Source: Polietes domitor (taxonomy: Eukaryota; Arthropoda; Insecta; Diptera; Muscidae). Taken from it: a DNA stretch of 64,000 nucleotides. How positions within the stretch are numbered: position 1 is the stretch's first letter; each line of letters opens with the position of its first letter. The stretch spans positions 61,396,372 through 61,460,371 of the forward strand of contig OX377622.1 of the NCBI GenBank assembly GCA_947397865.1, read 5' to 3'. Position numbers and translations under genes: made by a program. This document shows, piece by piece, positions 34,069 through 45,970 of the stretch. The notes beneath the pieces are model-generated. The model had not been told where the DNA came from and made no database searches. It saw only the letters and a list, made by a program, of their open reading frames with translations.

Positions 34069-35012
34069 CAAGTAAAACCGGTGAACTTTATATACATTTC
34101 TGTCAATGTTAGTAGAAGTACAGGAAAATGTTATTTTTTAATAAAAATATTTAAAAAAGAAAAATCTTTTTATTTAGCTTGCTTATGCTTATTATTTGGT
34201 TGTAACCATTTTTATCCCCTTTTACCCCCTTTAAATTACGATTTTCGAAAATTTCTTTATTTTATGCGTCTACGCAATTAGAGGGATGTACACATCGAAT
34301 TTCATTACTCTAGCTGTAGCCGTTTAGAGGGTACCATATTTATCCCTCTGCTCCCATTGTATCCCTGGAAAAAAATCTTTTTATTTTCCGTGTGTAATTA
34401 GTCGATTGGATGGCACAATTTGTATCCCTCTATCCTCTCCACTTTACCCTTTAAAAGTATGAATTTGGAAAAAATGTTTTTATAATATTTATCTACACAA
34501 TTAGAGGTATGTACACGCCGAATATCGCGTTTCTAGCTGTTGTCGTTCAATAGGTACCATTTTTATCCCTTTTTGCCCCCATTTCACCCTGTACAAATAA
34601 AAATCACCTTATTGTGCACGTTTTAGCTATAAGGAGAATTCGCATACCAAATATCAAACAAATATAAGCAGAAATATTCAAAAAAAAACATGATGAAATA
34701 CTCTAAATATTATGGGTATTTTCAGTCCTTGCGAGGGAAAAAATTTTCCCTTTGGACCGATTTCGCCCAGTTGCAATTCCAACCGATCTACGACTATAAG
34801 ACGCATTTATGGAAAATTTGGACGTACTAGCTCCTTTCGTTAAGATGCTAGCGTGCTTTCAACAGACGGACGGACATGGCTAGATCGTCTTAGAATTTTA
34901 TGACGATCAAGAATATATATATATATGTTATAGGGTCTCAGGTCGATACTTCAAGATGATACAAACAGAATCACAAAGTTATTATACCCCCATCCTGGAG
35001 GTGGAGGGTATA
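34069..35012 (-). mobile_element. R1-family element, internally eroded
   Basis: A weak 3' tip (CAAGTAAAACCGGTGAACTT) lacks a clear hairpin. About five core units follow, and the 5' end is intact (CCATCCTGGAGGTGGAGGGT at 35012). Confidence 0.7.
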
Positions 35013-35642
35013 AAAATTGATAAGCTAGATATTTATGAATCACTTTGGAACTTGACGTTCCGTAGGCAAGCGAGTGGGGGTTCCCAACGGGAATTCATAT
35101 CAGGTATTTATAAGTAGACCATCCAATATGAACCAATATTTTAACTGCTCTATTGCTCGATAAGCATCAGTGTGTCATTGTGTCATTTGAAGTTCGTAGA
35201 ATGGCACAATGTTTTTGAATTAGTAATTGCAAAATAAATGTAAAAATGCTGAATACAAATTGAAATTTCAGCCGACAAACTAGCAACAAATCGATTTGCC
35301 TTTAGTTTTTTTGTAGCCATTTTTCGATATATTGACAATGCATTGATCACATCTTAAATCGTCGACATTTTCATACAAGAATCGTAGTAGCGAAAATTTC
35401 GTTCATCCCCAATATAATCACAATTTACACCATCATCTGATGTTTCGCAAAACATAATTGACTATAAAACCCGGAAGCTTTATTATTGGCCGATTCGAAC
35501 AAGAAAAACGATTCAAAACCCATAGGTTTGAATATTCACTTCATAAGATTTTGAGATATTCTTCCTCTCGTTCTTGCGGGAAATATAGTCTTTGCCTTAG
35601 ACTAATGTTGTACATAGTTCGAGTTTACTGTGGTTCACAGCA
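35013..35642. other. Anonymous region
   Basis: No repeat family recognised. It may include decayed non-LTR retrotransposon sequence leading into the RNase H remnant at 35643. Confidence 0.3.
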
Positions 35643-35780
35643 CATGATCATGGTAGAAATCGTTATCTCAAAGTGTACACTGACGGCTCAAAACCTGACG
35701 GTAAGGTGGACAAATGGGTGTACTGTAAGAAAATTATCCATACATTTTCTTTATATAGACATGATGATGGCAGGTATTAA
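35643..35780 (+). pseudogene. RNase H-domain remnant of a non-LTR retrotransposon
   Basis: In this frame the sequence reads RNRYLKVYTDGSKPDGKV, then a degenerate stretch and stop. [V/I]YTDGSK..GKVG is the first catalytic block of the RNase H domain found in I- and Jockey-type LINEs, with the first catalytic aspartate present. Glycines after KV are replaced (KVDKW) and the later blocks are unreadable. A dead fragment; the longer frame overlapping it in another phase (35458-35874) is not a gene. Confidence 0.6.
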
Positions 35781-35895
35781 AAAGATGTCCGCTATTAGAA
35801 AATATAACAAACATGGTATTTTGCATTTTAAATGCCAGCAAAACGCAATTCAAACTGAAATTAAAATAACATGATTTGCGTCCACATTTATTCAG

Positions 35896-36135
35896 TACAC
35901 TGAAAAAAATGTTTATACTGAAGCATACTAAAAATGAGTCCGAGAAATGTACTCAATGTACTAAGTACATTTGTAGTTAAAATGAGTGGATAAAACTCAT
36001 TTTGAATAAATTTTACTTGATTTGAGTATGAACGTACCACATTCAAGTAAAAAGTAAACTTAAATTGAGTAAAGGCATACTGGCTGCCAAACAGATACCA
36101 ATTTACTTAATTTTAGTACATTTTTTCTGAGTGTG
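35896..36135. repeat. Small MITE-like element
   Basis: About 240 bp with inverted tips ACACTGAAAAAAATGT and ACACTCAGAAAAAATGT. Inside are several ACTCAAT/TTGAGT and AAATGAGT words on both strands. No coding capacity. Confidence 0.55.
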
Positions 36136-36589
36136 GGCATTGTTTTCTTCGTTAGAATGCTAGCTAATAAAAAACGATTTCTGAATCATTTTTCTTTTTC
36201 AATTCTTAATTTTTAATTCAAAGTAAAGCTACTATCGACGAAAATTGGAGTTTTGGTAAAATATCAATAAAAAATAATTAAATTAATATTAAATTAAAAT
36301 TAACACCTTTATGTGCTTTGAAAAATACTCGTTTAGGTTACAATAACTTGGCATCACCGATACAACACTACCTATTGTATGGCATCATCCGAGCAAAGCT
36401 GTCAAAAGCTTTATTTACATTTTTATAAAAATTATTTTCGTTTTATTTTGAGTGTGAGTATGAATTCAGAAAATCAAGACCTAAACACAAAAGTAACTAG
36501 TTTTATGGTAACTAATGCTAATAAATTAATGAATTTGTAGCTTTTTAGAAAATTTTTGATGTCTAGTTCTCCAGTTCACCTTCGTTGTC

Positions 36590-37009
36590 TAAAGGCACTA
36601 TCCGACATTTAAAACTTTCTGAGTCGATTTTAGCGTCCGTCCGCCCGTCCATCTATTCTTGTAATCAGAGTACAAGTCGCAATTATTGTCCGATCCTAAC
36701 AAAATTTCTAGCACCTTATAATTCAACTAGAAACGGCTATGTAGAAAGTGAAACAGATCGTTTCAAATTTAGATATACATAGCTCTTATACAAACTTCGC
36801 TCTCGATTTTAATTTCTTTATTGTAGAAGATGATTTTTATCTAATTTAGCAGAACACGTTATACATTGTGAAGGTAGGACACATCGGTTCATGATATAGT
36901 ACTCATAAAAAATCGTTCCCGATGTCACTTTGTCACCGAATTCAATTGTTGTAGAAAGAGGAGGGTATTATATAGTCAGCCCCGCCCGACTTTAGACTTT
37001 CTTTACTTG
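36590..37009 (+). mobile_element. R3-like element, diverged
   Basis: It has GCGTCCGTCCGCCCGTCCAT, AGTACAAGTCGCAATTATTG and one and a half core units. The 3' end shows GAGGGTATTATATAG, hairpin GTCAGCCCCGCCCGAC and CTTTCTTTACTTG. The 5' terminus is eroded. Confidence 0.6.
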
Positions 37010-37436
37010 CTTTACTTTGTCATTTGGACTGTCCAATGACTTAGCACGGTCGGGGCAGAAAATAGTCACTTATGTGTGAATTTTAATTTGTTATGGTGGA
37101 GGAATTACGAATATATCATACAAAACTCTCAAAAATGAATATTAAAGTACCTATTCTTAAAAAATTTACATGAATCGGAAGATGACATTGTAAAATACAC
37201 AAACAAATATTGAAGTATTGACTTTTATAAACACATCCTAGGAGAATGCCGATATATATCATTTGGGACAGAAAAAAGTGTAAGTGGAGGAGTGACTTAA
37301 GACCCTAAGTATGTTTGGACCAAATCCGTCCGTCCGTCTGTCCGGCTGGTGTACACGATAACTCACGAAAGGAGCTAAGGAATCAATTCAAACTTTGCAC
37401 ATGGTAATATTTTTCCCAAACTTAGTTTAAGTTCGA
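37010..37436. other. Spacer with a further GTCCGTCCGTCTGTCC word
   Basis: Mostly anonymous. CCGTCCGTCCGTCTGTCCGG at 37328-37346 followed by ACTCACGAAAGGAGCTAAGG suggests the 5' zone of another related family, too short to define. Confidence 0.35.
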
Positions 37437-37741
37437 AGATAACTTTGTCATTCCGTTTGTAACACCTTGAAATGTCGACCTGAGACCCTATAAAGTATAT
37501 ACATATATTCTTGATCGTCATAAAATTCTAAGACGATCTAGCCATGTCCGTCTGTTGAAAGCACGCTAGCATCTAAACGATAGAAGCTAGGACGTCCAAA
37601 TTTTCCATAAATGCGTTTTATAGTCGTAGATCGGTTGGGATTGAACTGGGCGAAATCGGCACAAAGGGAAATGTTTTTCCCTCACAAGGACTAAAAATAC
37701 CCATAATAATCCATAATATTTTAGCGTATTAAGCATTTTTT
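37437..37741 (+). mobile_element. R1-family fragment
   Basis: The 5' zone without its tip: TTTGTCATTCCGTTTGTAAC to CCATAATATTTTAGCGTATT. It is cut by the next R1 start at 37742. Confidence 0.65.
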
Positions 37742-38757
37742 TATACCCTCCACCTCCAGGATGGGGGTATATTCACTTTGTCATTCCGTTTGTAACACCT
37801 TGAAATATGCATCGGAGACCCCATAAAGTATATAAATTCTGGGTCGTGGTAAAATTCTAAGACGATATAGCCATGTCCGTCTGTCTGTCTGTCTGTTGAA
37901 GGCACGATAGCGGCCGAACGAAATGAGCTAGGAGGTTCAAATTTTTCATAAATGTGTCTTATGGTTGTAGATCGGTTTGGATTGAAAGTGGACGAAATCG
38001 GTTCAGATTTAGATATAGTCTCCATACAAATATCCCTATAATTTACACTATTACTGCTCTAGAATACACACTTTACATGGGATCATGACCAAATTTTCAG
38101 GACCAATGTTACATTTATACTAGAAACACGTATTTTGAATGTCAGCCATAGGTCTATGTTCTGGTACAGCCCCCATACAAATTGGCCCCCAGTTTACACT
38201 ATTATCTCTCTAGTGCCCTCATCTTACATTGGATCTTGATAACATTTTGCAGCTCATGTTATATTTCAATAAAGAATACCGACTTTGAAAGTTATCTATA
38301 AAGGCCCACTTTTTAATGTAGCGCCCTCACAAATGTGCCCCATTTTAATTATTACCTCTCTACGGACCACATTTTACTGCGGAAGTTTTTAAAATTTTGC
38401 AGATTATACTATATTTCAACTAAGAATACATACTATTAAAGTCAAATATATGGATCCATATTTTGGTATAACCAAAATATACAGCTCTAGAAACTTCGTC
38501 TTCCATCGGATCATGATATATTTCAACTACGAATACCTACAGTGTTGTTATAGGTCCCTTTTCAAATGTCGGTCCGATTCATCCTATTACTACTGTATAA
38601 TTTCTATTTGTCTGCCGGAAAATTGGATCAGTTGTCATATTATTTACCATATTTGTTAAATACTGTATAATTTATATGAACTACATAAAATTGTTCCCAT
38701 GAAACACCTGGGTTTAGTAATAAAAGCGAGGTGTCTACGCAGGGAGTGATGTAGGGT
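37742..38757 (+). mobile_element. Chimeric element: R1 5' end joined to R2-type 3' part
   Basis: It starts as a typical R1 (TATACCCTCCACCTCCAGGA, (GTCT)n, GATAGCGGCCGAACGAAATG). At the shared word GAAATCGG (37995-38002) it switches to R2 sequence (TTCAGATTTAGATATAG, CTGTATAATTTCTATTTGTC, CATGAAACACCTGGGTTTAG). It ends at GCAGGGAGTGATGTAGGG; the hairpin is lost. Confidence 0.65.
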
Positions 38758-38791
38758 AAAAAGGGTAAAAGACAAGGAAAGCAAATTAGCC

Positions 38792-38796
<5 letters not shown>

Positions 38797-38858
<62 letters not shown>
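38797..38858. repeat. (AT)n microsatellite
   Basis: An uninterrupted run of about 31 AT dinucleotides. Confidence 0.97.
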
Positions 38859-38860
<2 letters not shown>

Positions 38861-38928
38861 AGGCTAAGCCCCTCGGTCAAAAGTCATTATGATCACAAAT
38901 TTGTATATATTATATATCAGGCTGGGTC

Positions 38929-40527
38929 GCGAGCCATACAAATGGAAAAACAATTTCCAGTCACTAAAATAAAGTCTGGATTGTTTAACGATGATTTGCA
39001 AAATATTTCGTTCCTTGATCAAGCCGTCTGTGAGCTAAAAGCTCCTGAAAATACCTCTAAAAATCATGAATTTTTTTCAAAAACATTTTCCTGAAAGAAT
39101 AGACCCTTGAAAGCACTTTAAATATAAATTTTGATTCTGGTCTTAGATTTTCTTATTGGTCGAATTATTGAACCTTTATATTATTTGTTTGTGTTTTTTC
39201 ACTGTGACAATTAAAAAATGGTTCATATCTGGTGTTACTATTTAAAAAAATAACTAGCAGCAATCAATGCCTTTCGAATGATGAACATCGGAAGAAAATT
39301 GTTGTCTCTGAAAATCTATCCATCCTGTATTAAATTATTTTACAAACATGGAGCAGTGACGTCATTTTTCGTCCGATAGTCATCAATTAGGCATCGTTCG
39401 AAAGGTATTGATTGCTGCTAATTGTTTTTCATAACTTCTCTTACAAAATGTTTCCAAGAAATATGAGTTATTAGCTGTTGTAATGTAGCCTTTGTTTTGG
39501 TTTGGCTAAATTAAAAAAATATTTACAAATATTGAAAAGATAATTTTATTTTAGTTTTTTCGTTTGCATTTTTTGGTCTGTAATCAATATTTGATTTGAA
39601 CTGGGATATTGTCCTGGCTCAAGACCATTTTGCATCTATATTTAATAGAATGCAAATTTATTTACAAATGGCAGGGTGACATTTATTACTTGGCTGCAGA
39701 CTACCACGATCATGATTGCGACCATGTCATTTATTTTATAAATAAATAAGGCAAGGCTACCAACACGTTTACATATCGAAATAATACTTCAAGTCAATTC
39801 AAAAAATAAATATTTGATTTGAAGTGGGATATTGTCCTGGCTCAAGACCATTTTGCATCTATATTTCATAGAATGCAAATTTATTTACAAAGGGCATGGT
39901 GACATTTATTACTTGGCTGCAGACTATTTCCACCCTGTCTAAAGGTTTCATTTAGGTGGCTTCGCAGCGACTTTTCAACATCAAACCCGTTTGAAAATTA
40001 AATAAATTTGCATTCTATTAAATATAGATGCAAAATGGTTTTGAGCCAGGACAATATCCCACTTCAAATCAAATATTGATTACAGACCAAAAAAATACAA
40101 ACGAAAAAAACTAAAAAAAATAAATATTCTTATATTTATATTTTTCTATTTTCTATATTTCTATTTTAATTCCAAAAGTACAAATTTTGAAAATCCATTA
40201 TCTCACGTACAAAGTACGTGTCTACGCAATTAGATGAATGTATACTCCGAATTTCTTGACTCTAGCTGCGGTCATTTAGTTCGTGTATACCCTTTTTACA
40301 TTTCAAACCCAAAAAGTACGAATTTCGAAAAATCCGTCTATTTTACGTGTCTGCGCTATCAGACATGACACGATGACAATTTGACATGATTTTAGAGGTG
40401 TTTTCTGGAGCGTTTAGCTCACAGATGGTTTGACCCAGTAACGAAATATTTTGCAGATCATCATTAAACAATCCAATCTGCATTTCTGGGGGGTGACCGC
40501 TGCCATATATTTTCGTGACCCATCCTA
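38929..40527. mobile_element. Family E element copy 3 with inverted ends
   Basis: The left end AGGCTGGGTCGCGAGCCATA and, inverted, the right end AGGATGGGTCACGAAAATAT both continue through GATGATNTGCAAAATATTTCGT and CTGTGAGCTAAA to AAATCATG. This gives arms of about 140-150 bp. The interior contains family H repeats (39589-40110) and an R1 fragment (40140-40370). No transposase is visible, so it is non-autonomous or a composite. Confidence 0.5.
39589..40110. repeat. Family H repeats, two minus and one plus copy
   Basis: Copies at 39589-39710 (-), 39808-39975 (-) and 39985-40110 (+) share TTGCATTCTATTAAATATAG and GATATTGTCCTGGCTCAAGA. The inverted pair 39808-40110 forms a large hairpin. A fourth copy is at 2280-2515. 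Confidence 0.6.
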
Positions 40528-41518
40528 TTATATATTATAGTAGCTAAACTCAAGACAATATATGACTTATAATAATTTTCTCTCAAATTTACAAAAAAAA
40601 AAAAAAATGCGTGTTAGTAAAGTAACAGTTGCAGTGGATCCTAATATCCAAATAATGTCCACATTTTCCATTATATGTAAACTATAACAAAATGGATATC
40701 GTAATATATGGGCTGTGATACACAGATACGGACCAGAAATTGTTTCATATTTGCACTGGATTTAGAATTAATAATAAGCGTGTGACATCGTCTTCCCCTG
40801 ATAGTAGCTTGCTAAAATTTTGCAATCTGAAATATGTGCAAGACATTCGCGTGCTTTATGTCTTTACGTGTTATCTTGGGTCACACTAATATACACAGCT
40901 AGATAATTTGTATATATATAAATACAATATATATACATACATATATATTAATTTAGTTTACTTGTTTATTTAGTGTGCTCTCTACATACACTTAACATTA
41001 AATCTAGATTGTGTGCAGATAAAAACAGAGGCGATAAGATAAATTCTAACATTATTCACAATTCTAATATTTGTATTGGGGTGTTGGTGTTAGACGATTA
41101 CTTATATTCACCACGACTTCAGAAAAGAGGCAAGGTTGCCTCAACTAAATGGAACAAGTTTACTTTCGATTCACACACACATACCTGCGAGTAAATATTA
41201 CAAAGTTTTCAATTTTTGCTTGGCGGCATAAAAAATAACAAAACTGAGCAGGCTGGAATATGTAATGAGGGCTAAACAGTAAGACAAGTAGGCAGTTTGA
41301 TAGATTTCATTTCAAAATGTATGGGATTTGCTTTTTATTTGACATACCATTTTGGAGAAATTTGGAAATTTGTTTGACGTATTTTTCAGCTATATTCAGG
41401 GGGTTGAATGTGTAAATTTGTTATTAAAAATCCAATTTTCTTCGAAGATACCTCTACTATGGGGGGGGGGGGGGCAATTAAAACTATATAAAAATGTACA
41501 GATTATTTTTTCAAATTT
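40528..41518. other. Anonymous region
   Basis: AT-rich with ATATAT stretches near 40907-40950 and a G14 tract at 41461-41474. No gene or named repeat. Confidence 0.3.
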
Positions 41519-41813
41519 CTGGAACACTCATATGACTACCAGGACTGGCCCAAAATCCACACCAAACTCTTGTGACTCTTGACTTGTATATGCATTGGCT
41601 TCTAAATAGTCACGTGTGGGTTCTCTGAACTCCATATGCGTCAGTTTTGCTTATTGACATAGCCACCGAGGTGAAAATGAGCTTTATGAATGCTGAACTG
41701 AAGGCCGATCTCCTCTCAAGAATTTTCCACGTAAATTTCTTATAGTTTGCGTTAAAGCCTCACTACTTTGGAAGTAAGTTTTTAATATTTCAAACATAAA
41801 CCTGAAAATAAAA
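41519..41813 (-). mobile_element. Tc1/mariner derivative B, copy 3 (fragment)
   Basis: The minus strand carries TTGGTGTGGATTTTGGGCC, the GGYVNKQ-type region around 41640-41680 and CAGGTTTATGTTTGAAATAT. Its other half is lost beyond the R1 element that starts at 41814. Transposase frames are broken. Confidence 0.65.
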
Positions 41814-43062
41814 ACAAGCAAAAACGGTGTTAACTTCGGCCGGGCCGAACTTTATATACCCTCCACCATGGATTGCAATCCACAGAGGCTTTCGGTTTTC
41901 GTAGAAATGCAGTAATATTACAGGAAAATATATTTTTAGCCAATCCAAAACAAATACAAATACTGACAAAATAATTTTACAAATAAATATAATATTTTTA
42001 TTATTTCAAACCACGCTTGTAAGGCCAGGCTACAGATACGTTTACACTATATACATATATCGAAATAATACTTCAAGTCCATTCAAAAAATAAATATTCT
42101 TATATTTATATTGTCAACAAAACGTAAATACTATAAATATTAGTATATAGTGGGTGCTACAGTTTGTTGTATCTCCATTCTATTTTATTTGCAAAAGTAC
42201 AAATTTTGAAAATCCATTATCTCACGTACATAGTGCAAAATAGCCTAACTTCATGATTTAACCATTTTTGCCGTAAAGTAAAAAGTACGAATTTGGAAAA
42301 ATCTGTTTATTCCACGTGTCTATGCAGTCAGAGGAATGTATACACCAAATTCCATGATTCTAGCTGCAGTCATGTGGTTGGTACAATTTTTATCCCCTTT
42401 TGTTCCTATTTTACCAACTTATGAGTACGACTTTCTAAAATCTCTTTATTTTACGTGTCTACGCAATTAGAGGGACGTACACACCGAATTTCATTATTCT
42501 AGCAATAGCTGTTTAGTTGGTACTATTTTTTATCCCTCTGTACCCATTATATCCATTGAAAGTAAGAATTTGAAAAAACTTTTATTTTTCGTGTCTACGC
42601 AATCAGAATGTATACACCAAATTTCATTAGATTCTAGATGCAGCCATTTGCTTGGTACCATTTTTATCCCTCTATTCCCATTTTACCCCTTAAAAATACG
42701 AATTTGAAAAAAATATTTATACATTATGTATCTACTCAATTAGATGAATGTAAACACCAAATTTCGTGTTTCTAGCTGTTATCGTTTAATATGTACCATT
42801 TTTATCCCTTTTTTGTCCCATTTCGTCCCCTACGAATAAGAATCACTTTATGGTGCGCTTTTATGCTATAAGGGGAATGTTCATTCCAAATATCAAGTAA
42901 ATACAAGCAGACATGTACAAAAAGCAGACTGAAGTACTCTAAATATTAGGGGTATTTTCAATCCTTGTGAGGGAAAAAATTTTCCCTCTGGGCCGATTTC
43001 GCCCACTTTCAATGCCAACCGATCTGCGACCATAAGACACATTTGGGCAAAATTTGAACCTG
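41814..43062 (-). mobile_element. R1-family element, 5' end missing
   Basis: The 3' tip is CAAGCAAAAACGGTGTTAAC with hairpin TTCGGCCGGGCCGAA, followed by about seven units. It is cut in the 5' zone at 43062, before the GTCYGTC word. It sits at the same site and in the same relative direction in Tc1/mariner B as the R1 copy at 7792. Confidence 0.72.
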
Positions 43063-43270
43063 AATTGGACAGCGCATTAAAGAAACTAAAGACTAATTTT
43101 AGTCGGGAACATCCTCAAATTTTTTGAAGTCAACTCACTTCTATTAAATTAATTATTTATTGTATTAATTAATTCTATTAAATATTTTTAATTTTAACTG
43201 CAGTCAGTAGGAAGATACTTATCGAGCGACTTACTGACACTATTATCTGGTAACAAAAAATTATTTAAAA

Positions 43271-44878
43271 CAAGTAAGGAAAGGCTAAAGTCGGGCGGGG
43301 CCGACTCTATGATACACTCCACTTTCAATCCGAATACAATTCAATTCGGTGAAAAAGTGAAAACGGGAAGGTTTTTTGTATCCTGTAAATGTATGTGTTT
43401 GACAAAAAATTTTATATCGGAAAGGACATTTGTATGAGGATATATTGAAACCTGGAACGAAATAGGTGAAATATAAAATGTATAGTTTGGCCAAAATCGG
43501 TTAAACTTATGGGAGCAACATTTGAATTTGGGCTATATTTAAATCTGAACCGATCTTACCCACTTTCACCATAGTTTTGTTTAGTTAGATTATAAGATGT
43601 TGTGCGAAATTTACAGAAAATCGAGCACAATATGTGGCTTTTAAAGCGGCAAAAGTCAAATCGGGAGCGACATTTGTATGGGGGCTATATCTAAATCTGA
43701 ACCGATCTTACCCAATTTCTGCATAGTGTTTCTAGTTGGATTATAAGATGTTGTCCCAAATTTAAAGAAAATCGGGTACAATATATGGTTTTTAGAGCGC
43801 AAAATTCAAATCGGGAGCGACATTTGTATGGGGCCTATATCTAAATCTGAACCGATCTAGCCCGCTTTAGCCACAGGTGTTTCTAGTTGGATTATAAGAT
43901 GTTGTTCCAAATTTAAAGAAAATCGATTAGAATATGTGGCATTTAAAGAGGAAAAAGTCAAATCGCGAGCAACATTTATATGGGGGCTATATCTAAATCT
44001 GAACCGATCTTACCCAATTTCTGCATAGGTGTTTCTAGTAAGATTATAAGATGTTGTGCCAAATTTAAAGAAAATCGAGTAAAATATGTGGTTTCTACAG
44101 AGGAAAATGTCAAATCGGGAACGACATTTGTATGGGAGCTATATATAAATCTGAACCGATCTGACCGATATTCACCATGGGTGTTTCTAGTGGAAATATA
44201 AGATGTTTTACCAAATCTGAAGAGAATCTGATACATTATGTGGTCTCTAGAGCGGAAAAAGTCAAATCGGGAGCGAAATTTGTATGGGAGCTATATATAA
44301 ATATGAACCGATATGTCCGATATTCACCATGGGAGTTTGTAGTGGGAATATAAGATGTTTTACCAAATCTGAAGACAATCTGATACAATATGTGGTTTCT
44401 AGAGCGGGAAAAGTCAAATCGGGAGCGAAATTTGTATGGGAGCTATATATAAATCTGAACAGATCTGACCGATATTCACCATGGGTGTTTCTAGTGGAAA
44501 TATAAGATGTTTTACCAAATCTGAAGACAATGTGATACATTATGTGGTCTCTAGAGCGGAAAAAGTCAAATCGGTAGCGAAATTTGTATGGGAGCTATAT
44601 ATAAATCTGAACCGATCTAACACATTTTTACCACAGGTGTTTCTAGTTACAATATAAGATGTTTTGCCAATTTTAAAGAAAATCTGTTGTTATATGTGGT
44701 ATCTAGAGTGAAAAGAGTCAAATCGGGAGTGAAATTCGTATGGGGGCTATATCTAAATCTGAACCGATTTTATTCAAATTAAATAGAGTTCGTCCTTATC
44801 CCGAAAAACATCGTTGTGCAAAGTTTCATTTGGTTCTGTCTACAATTGCGACCTGTATCGTGATTACAAGAATAGATG

Positions 44879-44910
<32 letters not shown>

Positions 44911-44943
44911 GACGGACATTGCTAAATCGATTCAAAAAGTGAT
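43271..44943 (-). mobile_element. R3-family element, 5' tip missing
   Basis: The 3' tip is CAAGTAAGGAAAGGCTAAAG with hairpin GTCGGGCGGGGCCGAC. There are about eight 152-bp units and a (GACA)n tract at 44882-44912. It ends inside the 5' zone. Confidence 0.77.
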
Positions 44944-45040
44944 TATTTTAACCAAAGCTTATGCCATGTTATATGTGAGATTACCAGAAGCGAATACATA
45001 AATGCTACCCCTACCTAATGTACATTTTGCTTTGTTTACA

Positions 45041-45190
45041 TTTTTGAATTTTAAATGCAAATGATGTATTTTGAATTTCTAATGGTGTCTTTTGAATTAC
45101 AAATGACGAATTTTGAATCTCAAATGGAATTCAATTGATATTTTTTGAATTTTAAGTGATCTCTTTTGAATTACAATTGAAAATGGTGTA
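45041..45190. repeat. Degenerate 21-bp minisatellite
   Basis: Six copies of TTTTGAATTNNAAATG at spacings of 27, 21, 21, 32 and 21 bp. Bases 44946-44985 just upstream match the satellite flank (AACCAAAGCTTATGCCA). Confidence 0.6.
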
Positions 45191-45503
45191 GAAGTTGTAT
45201 ATTTTATGGTTAAAGTGTTTTATTTAATACCATTTCATAGAAAAAACTATTTTGTATTTGAACCAATCACAAGGGTTATTAAAAGAGTTTATAACTAATC
45301 TTTATTTACATTTTGCGGATTCATCAGGTATTTTTTGCAGAATGATGTTGTAGTCTGTAGGGAATATTGTATTTTTTATAGGCTGAAATGAAAGAAGTTG
45401 AAATAAAGTCTCTCGGGTGGTTTTTCATTTGCTTTGTGCTTAATTTCAATTTCCATTTTGTGTCCAGTCTTTGTTTTAGGATATTTTTCATTTATTTTTC
45501 AGA

Positions 45504-45635
45504 CTACTTGGTGCTACCGTGGGTGCGGTCATGTACAACTTCATTTTATTCCTCGAGGGAACATACACCATTTATAAATTAATAATACAAGACAAGAACT
45601 CGTTCGAAATAACATTTGGCCAAAATATGCTGTGA
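45504..45635 (+). CDS. Exon-like segment resembling the C-terminus of an aquaporin (MIP) protein
   Basis: A polypyrimidine acceptor (CATTTATTTTTCAG, ending 45502) precedes an open stretch in phase 1 reading LLGATVGAVMYNFILFLEG and on to a stop at 45633. The pattern LLGA-x-x-GA-x-x-Y-x-F at the start of the last membrane helix followed by a short polar tail is how insect aquaporins end. No NPA motif or other exon is visible nearby, because the upstream DNA is repeat. It could be a true last exon after a long intron, a stranded gene fragment, or chance. The overlapping ATG-started frame at 45388 is in another phase. Confidence 0.27.
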   Translation, partial: LLGATVGAVMYNFILFLEGTYTIYKLIIQDKNSFEITFGQNML

Positions 45636-45970
45636 TACGACAGACACTTATTGCTAAATGTTTGTAGTCTTTCTATTATTGTTGGTGGAAAGCCTTCATA
45701 CGATTCATTCATCATTTTATCGAACGTTGGTGTCATTGCACGCCAATGTGTATAAAAATAATGCTCATATGACTCCGATTTTTCTGAAATTTCATAAAAT
45801 ATACTTCTTTTAAAAATATCTTACATGCATCTTAAAATTTTAATTGCAGACCTAAAGGCACATGAAATTCCACGAAAATTGCAAATGCTGTTGAAATTTT
45901 TGAAAAAAAATGGACTACAATTATTTTAGAGTATTTAGGAGAAAACATATCAATTAGAAATGGTTAAATA
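45636..45970. other. Anonymous region
   Basis: AT-rich sequence between the exon-like segment and the Tc1/mariner A copy; no other signal. Confidence 0.3.

Noticed and set aside
35458..35874. 138-codon plus-strand frame
   Set aside because: Another phase of the same stretch carries a recognisable RNase H block (VYTDGSK), so this frame is a shadow of a retrotransposon remnant.
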